Position numbers and translations under genes: made by a program
Shown: positions 12,563 to 15,000 of the stretch, piece by piece
How positions within the stretch are numbered: the first letter of the stretch is position 1
Layout of the letters: each line of letters opens with the position of its first letter
The notes under the pieces: model-generated
What the model saw: the letters and a program-made list of their open reading frames with translations, nothing else
Databases searched by the model: none
What the model was told of the DNA's origin: nothing
Source of the DNA: Nephromyces sp. MM_2019
Lineage: Eukaryota; Apicomplexa; Aconoidasida; Nephromycida
DNA length: 15,000 bases
Reading direction: 5' to 3'
Assembly: GCA_015657535.1 (NCBI GenBank)
Contig: JADHZB010000631.1
Span: 1 to 15,000 of the forward strand

Positions 12563-14646
12563 TTAAAGTGCAGGGTCTAGTAATGGTGTTCCATCAGGAC
12601 CCAAGTGTGGAAGAATTGGTATAATCAATGAGCCATACTGCGCCATTGAATTCAACTTGAAACCACCAATATTTTGATTTATTAAATTCTTTGCAGTGTC
12701 AATTTGTTGGCTAAAAGAATAATAAAATTGTATCAAGGGTGTCAAATACACAAATAGAAATATCAGGTTTATATAAAAGATGGTAAATATACAAAAATAT
12801 ACTAATTACATCAATCAAATCATAATAAAAGTTCAAAGCACATCCATTACACACATAACAAACAAGCTCCTTATATAATTAAACTCCAAATGACATACTT
12901 TGGATTGTTGTAATTCCCAGTTAAATTATTATCATCGGTTCTGGATGTGGTCAAGAGTTTAATTATATCTTGTGAGTGTTGTGTATTGTTATTTAATTCA
13001 TTGGTTTTCTTGGAAAATGTTGTAGATGTTGATTTCGTTAAAGGAATTGGCTGCCCATTCGTATTCTTTCCCCGTGATACTTGATGTTTATTTGAACCTA
13101 ATACTTTATTACTATTGTTGTTCTCAGCAATAGTTGTTTTGTGGTAAATTTGTATGCGTTTTAGGGCTGGAACTTCCTTATTAGAAATTTGCGAACTTTC
13201 CAAATTTAATCGTTTTTTATCATTAATCAAGCTTTGGTTATTTGTAATTTGTTCATCAACTTCATCTAAATCTATAAAAATCAATTGATAATTATGAATG
13301 TACAAATATAATTTCTTAGAATTGTTTATACTGTTATATTCTAAATCAAATTAACTATACAGGGGTGTGTATTAAATTAAACAAAATTTCTATTAAGTTT
13401 AATAAAGTATTCTAAATATAATGCTGGTATATGTAAACTGATGATTGTGTATAAAATTGAGCATAGTGCGTAGATTGATTATAGAATGTAAAATTGAATG
13501 TCATATATAGATTGAACATCATACATAAGTATTTATTATGTCTAAATTGATTATTGCGTGTAATTGGATTGTCATATGTTCATTGATGTTCATGTGTAAG
13601 TTGATAATCGTGAGTAGAAGGATTACCAATTGTTTCATTTAGAATATCATTAGTTATCTTAAGCTTAATATTTTGATTAATATTTATTTCATTCAAATTG
13701 GATGGACGATTTATCGCATTTGAATTATCTAAACGACCTATGAACCTCAAATTAAATTTATATCCATGCTCTGTTTTTGGGTGTGGTTTACCATTCAAGG
13801 CCTAAATGTGTGTAAATTTATATAATATTTATATATTTATAAGGACTAAATAAACTTCTCTTATACTTAATTTCTTGCACATATATATATATATATATAT
13901 ATATTTGTGCGTGTGATAAAACTGAATCTAATCTATTACGATTCTTCTTAACTTTGAGTTTAAGTGTGTGTGTGTGTGTGCTAAAACAGAGTCTAATCTA
14001 TGACAAATCTTTATAATTTTAAGCTTAAGTGTGTGTGTGTGTATGTTAATACAAGATCTATTCTATAACGAATCTTGTTCATTTATATTTAACCTTTAAT
14101 GCCTTTATGGCACTTTGTTTTTCAACAAAATCAATAAAAAAACGATTATCAGTTTTCTTATCGGGAAATCTCAAACCAACACCTTGAAGTGTTCCAACTG
14201 GGAGGGAATTGGGTGTGTAATGTGTATGGGATTGGTGTGTAAATGTGTATTGTATTACGTATGTAAAAAATGCATGAGATTGGGTGTGTAAGATTTGTGC
14301 AATTGGGTATTTAAGATGTATATAAATCAAGGTATGTAGTGTCTATAAAGGGTGGTGTGTAATATGTGTTAAATTGAATGTGTAATGCTTAGATGGTAGG
14401 GTATGTAAGGTGTATGAAATGCAACTTGTAAATCACATTCAAATTATGTGTGTTATGTGTAAAAAGTTTGATAGGATATCTGACATATACACAAATAATG
14501 CGTCATAGAAAGCAGCTAAAAATGCTTAAAGTAAATTTAAATTTTGAAAAAAGCTTACATTGTGCAAATATTTCCTGTATTTCAAAACGGTTAATATTAT
14601 GTGGTACATTAAAACCAACTAATGTAAATGATGCATTATCACACAT
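12563..14646 (-). CDS. RRM RNA-binding protein with Asn-rich middle (5 exons, 295 aa)
   Basis: Minus-strand exons: 14646-14559, 14197-14094, 13801-13627, 13271-12899 and 12710-12563. Phases agree (1, 0, 1, 2) and sum to 888 nt. Residues 6-86 form one RNA recognition motif: LVGFNVP (9-15) is the RNP2 strand, EIQEIFAQFGTLQGVGLRF (22-40) the first helix and second strand, RFFIDFVEKQSAIKAL (48-63) the RNP1 strand and second helix, and KFNLRFIGR (79-87) the last strand. RNP1 is atypical, lacking the usual Gly. Residues about 88-246 are Asn/Ser/Thr-rich and probably disordered. The last 48 residues are less repetitive (GGFKLNSMAQYGSLIIP, ending LGPDGTPLLDPAL). I cannot name the protein; the role is inferred to be RNA binding. 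The frame stays open upstream of the ATG and an AG lies about 20 nt before it, so a further 5' exon is possible. Introns: 361, 292, 355 and 188 nt. Confidence 0.78.
13430..13620. repeat. Degenerate ATTGA/TCAT repeat in RRM intron 3
   Basis: Within the intron 13626-13272, short units recur such as GTAAAATTGAATGTCATA, TAATTGGATTGTCATATG and GTAAGTTGATAATCGTG, spaced about 20-25 nt. They are too diverged for an exact period by eye. Confidence 0.55.
13882..14092. repeat. 65-nt tandem repeat in RRM intron 2
   Basis: A (TA)n tract near 13881-13904 is followed by three units at 13917-13963, 13982-14028 and 14047-14092. Each is 46-47 nt (start TAAAACTGAATCTAATCTAT or like it, end TTTAA or CTTAA) and the units are separated by 18-nt TG tracts, so the period is 65. 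The third unit abuts the exon 2 donor on the sense strand. Confidence 0.85.
14205..14440. repeat. Degenerate TG-rich repeat in RRM intron 1
   Basis: Loosely repeated segments such as ATTGGGTGTGTAA, GGTGTGTAATATGTG and TGTGTAATG fill the acceptor-proximal part of the intron 14558-14198. On the sense strand they read TTACACACC-like, and one copy sits just upstream of the T/C-rich acceptor at 14198. Confidence 0.6.
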
Positions 14647-15000
14647 TATAAAATTTGTATGTGTGATGTCTATATTTGTTATGTGTGAGTGTGTATTGGC
14701 GTGTATGTGTTTGTAAGTATATGTGTGTATGTGCGTTAATGCATGTGACTATATATAGGTGTCTGTGTAGTTATATGTGTATATATTTTGTTTATATATA
14801 TATATATATAAACATGTGTATGAATCTGTGTGTGTGTGTGTATGTGTACTGATATTTAAGTTTGTGTTTCTTTATATGTATGTGTGTCTAAGTATGTAAA
14901 ACTGTGTATACGTAAGTGTAAAGTTAGTTATTTGTTTGTGTGCTTGAGTATTTGCTTTTTTGAGTAGATGATGATGTAGTATGTGTTACAAATTATTTGA
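14647..15000. other. TG-rich right flank, no gene seen
   Basis: Irregular TG tracts with a (TA)n run near 14796-14810. It lies upstream of the RRM gene start and may hold its promoter, leader or an unrecognised first exon. I see no frame with coding character. Confidence 0.6.

Noticed and set aside
14450..14716. 88-aa plus-strand frame
   Set aside because: Antisense to RRM exon 1, whose translation is a clear RRM start.

Overview
The window looks like an AT-rich eukaryotic nuclear genome with many introns, most likely an apicomplexan protist. A piroplasm-like lineage is my best guess, but this is inference: there is no rRNA or other taxonomic marker. The pointers are a BT1-family folate/pteridine transporter with 17 introns of about 50 nt, Asn-rich linkers, standard stop codons and GT-AG introns. 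Five protein genes can be rebuilt. For four of them every exon junction keeps the reading phase and the spliced product is a recognisable family.

Layout: (1) 204-1893, minus: UCH37/UCHL5-type deubiquitinase, four exons, possibly continuing past the left edge. (2) 1894-4149: non-coding, TG-rich. (3) 4150-6996, minus: complete Rab2 GTPase, eight exons, 211 aa. (4) 6997-9051: about 2 kb divergent intergenic region. (5) 9052-11347, plus: BT1-family transporter, 18 exons, 467 aa. (6) 11574-11933, minus: Rpp20/Pop7-like Alba-domain protein, convergent with the transporter. (7) 12563-14646, minus: RRM protein, five exons, 295 aa. (8) 14647-15000: TG-rich, no gene seen.

The genes do not form an obvious pathway: deubiquitination at the proteasome, ER-Golgi traffic, vitamin-like solute transport, RNase P/MRP and RNA binding. 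They look like ordinary housekeeping neighbours, each its own transcription unit.

The unusual part is the non-coding sequence. Introns and spacers of the UCH37, Rab2 and RRM genes are full of (GT)n/(CA)n tracts and of short tandem repeats built on TG spacers, each intron having its own unit. Many 3' splice sites in these genes follow a TTACACA-type CA element on the sense strand. The transporter gene has none of this: its introns are 45-66 nt and plain AT-rich, inside a stretch (about 8.4-13.8 kb) nearly free of TG repeats. Most long open frames reading Cys-Val or His-Thr are translations of these repeats and are not genes.
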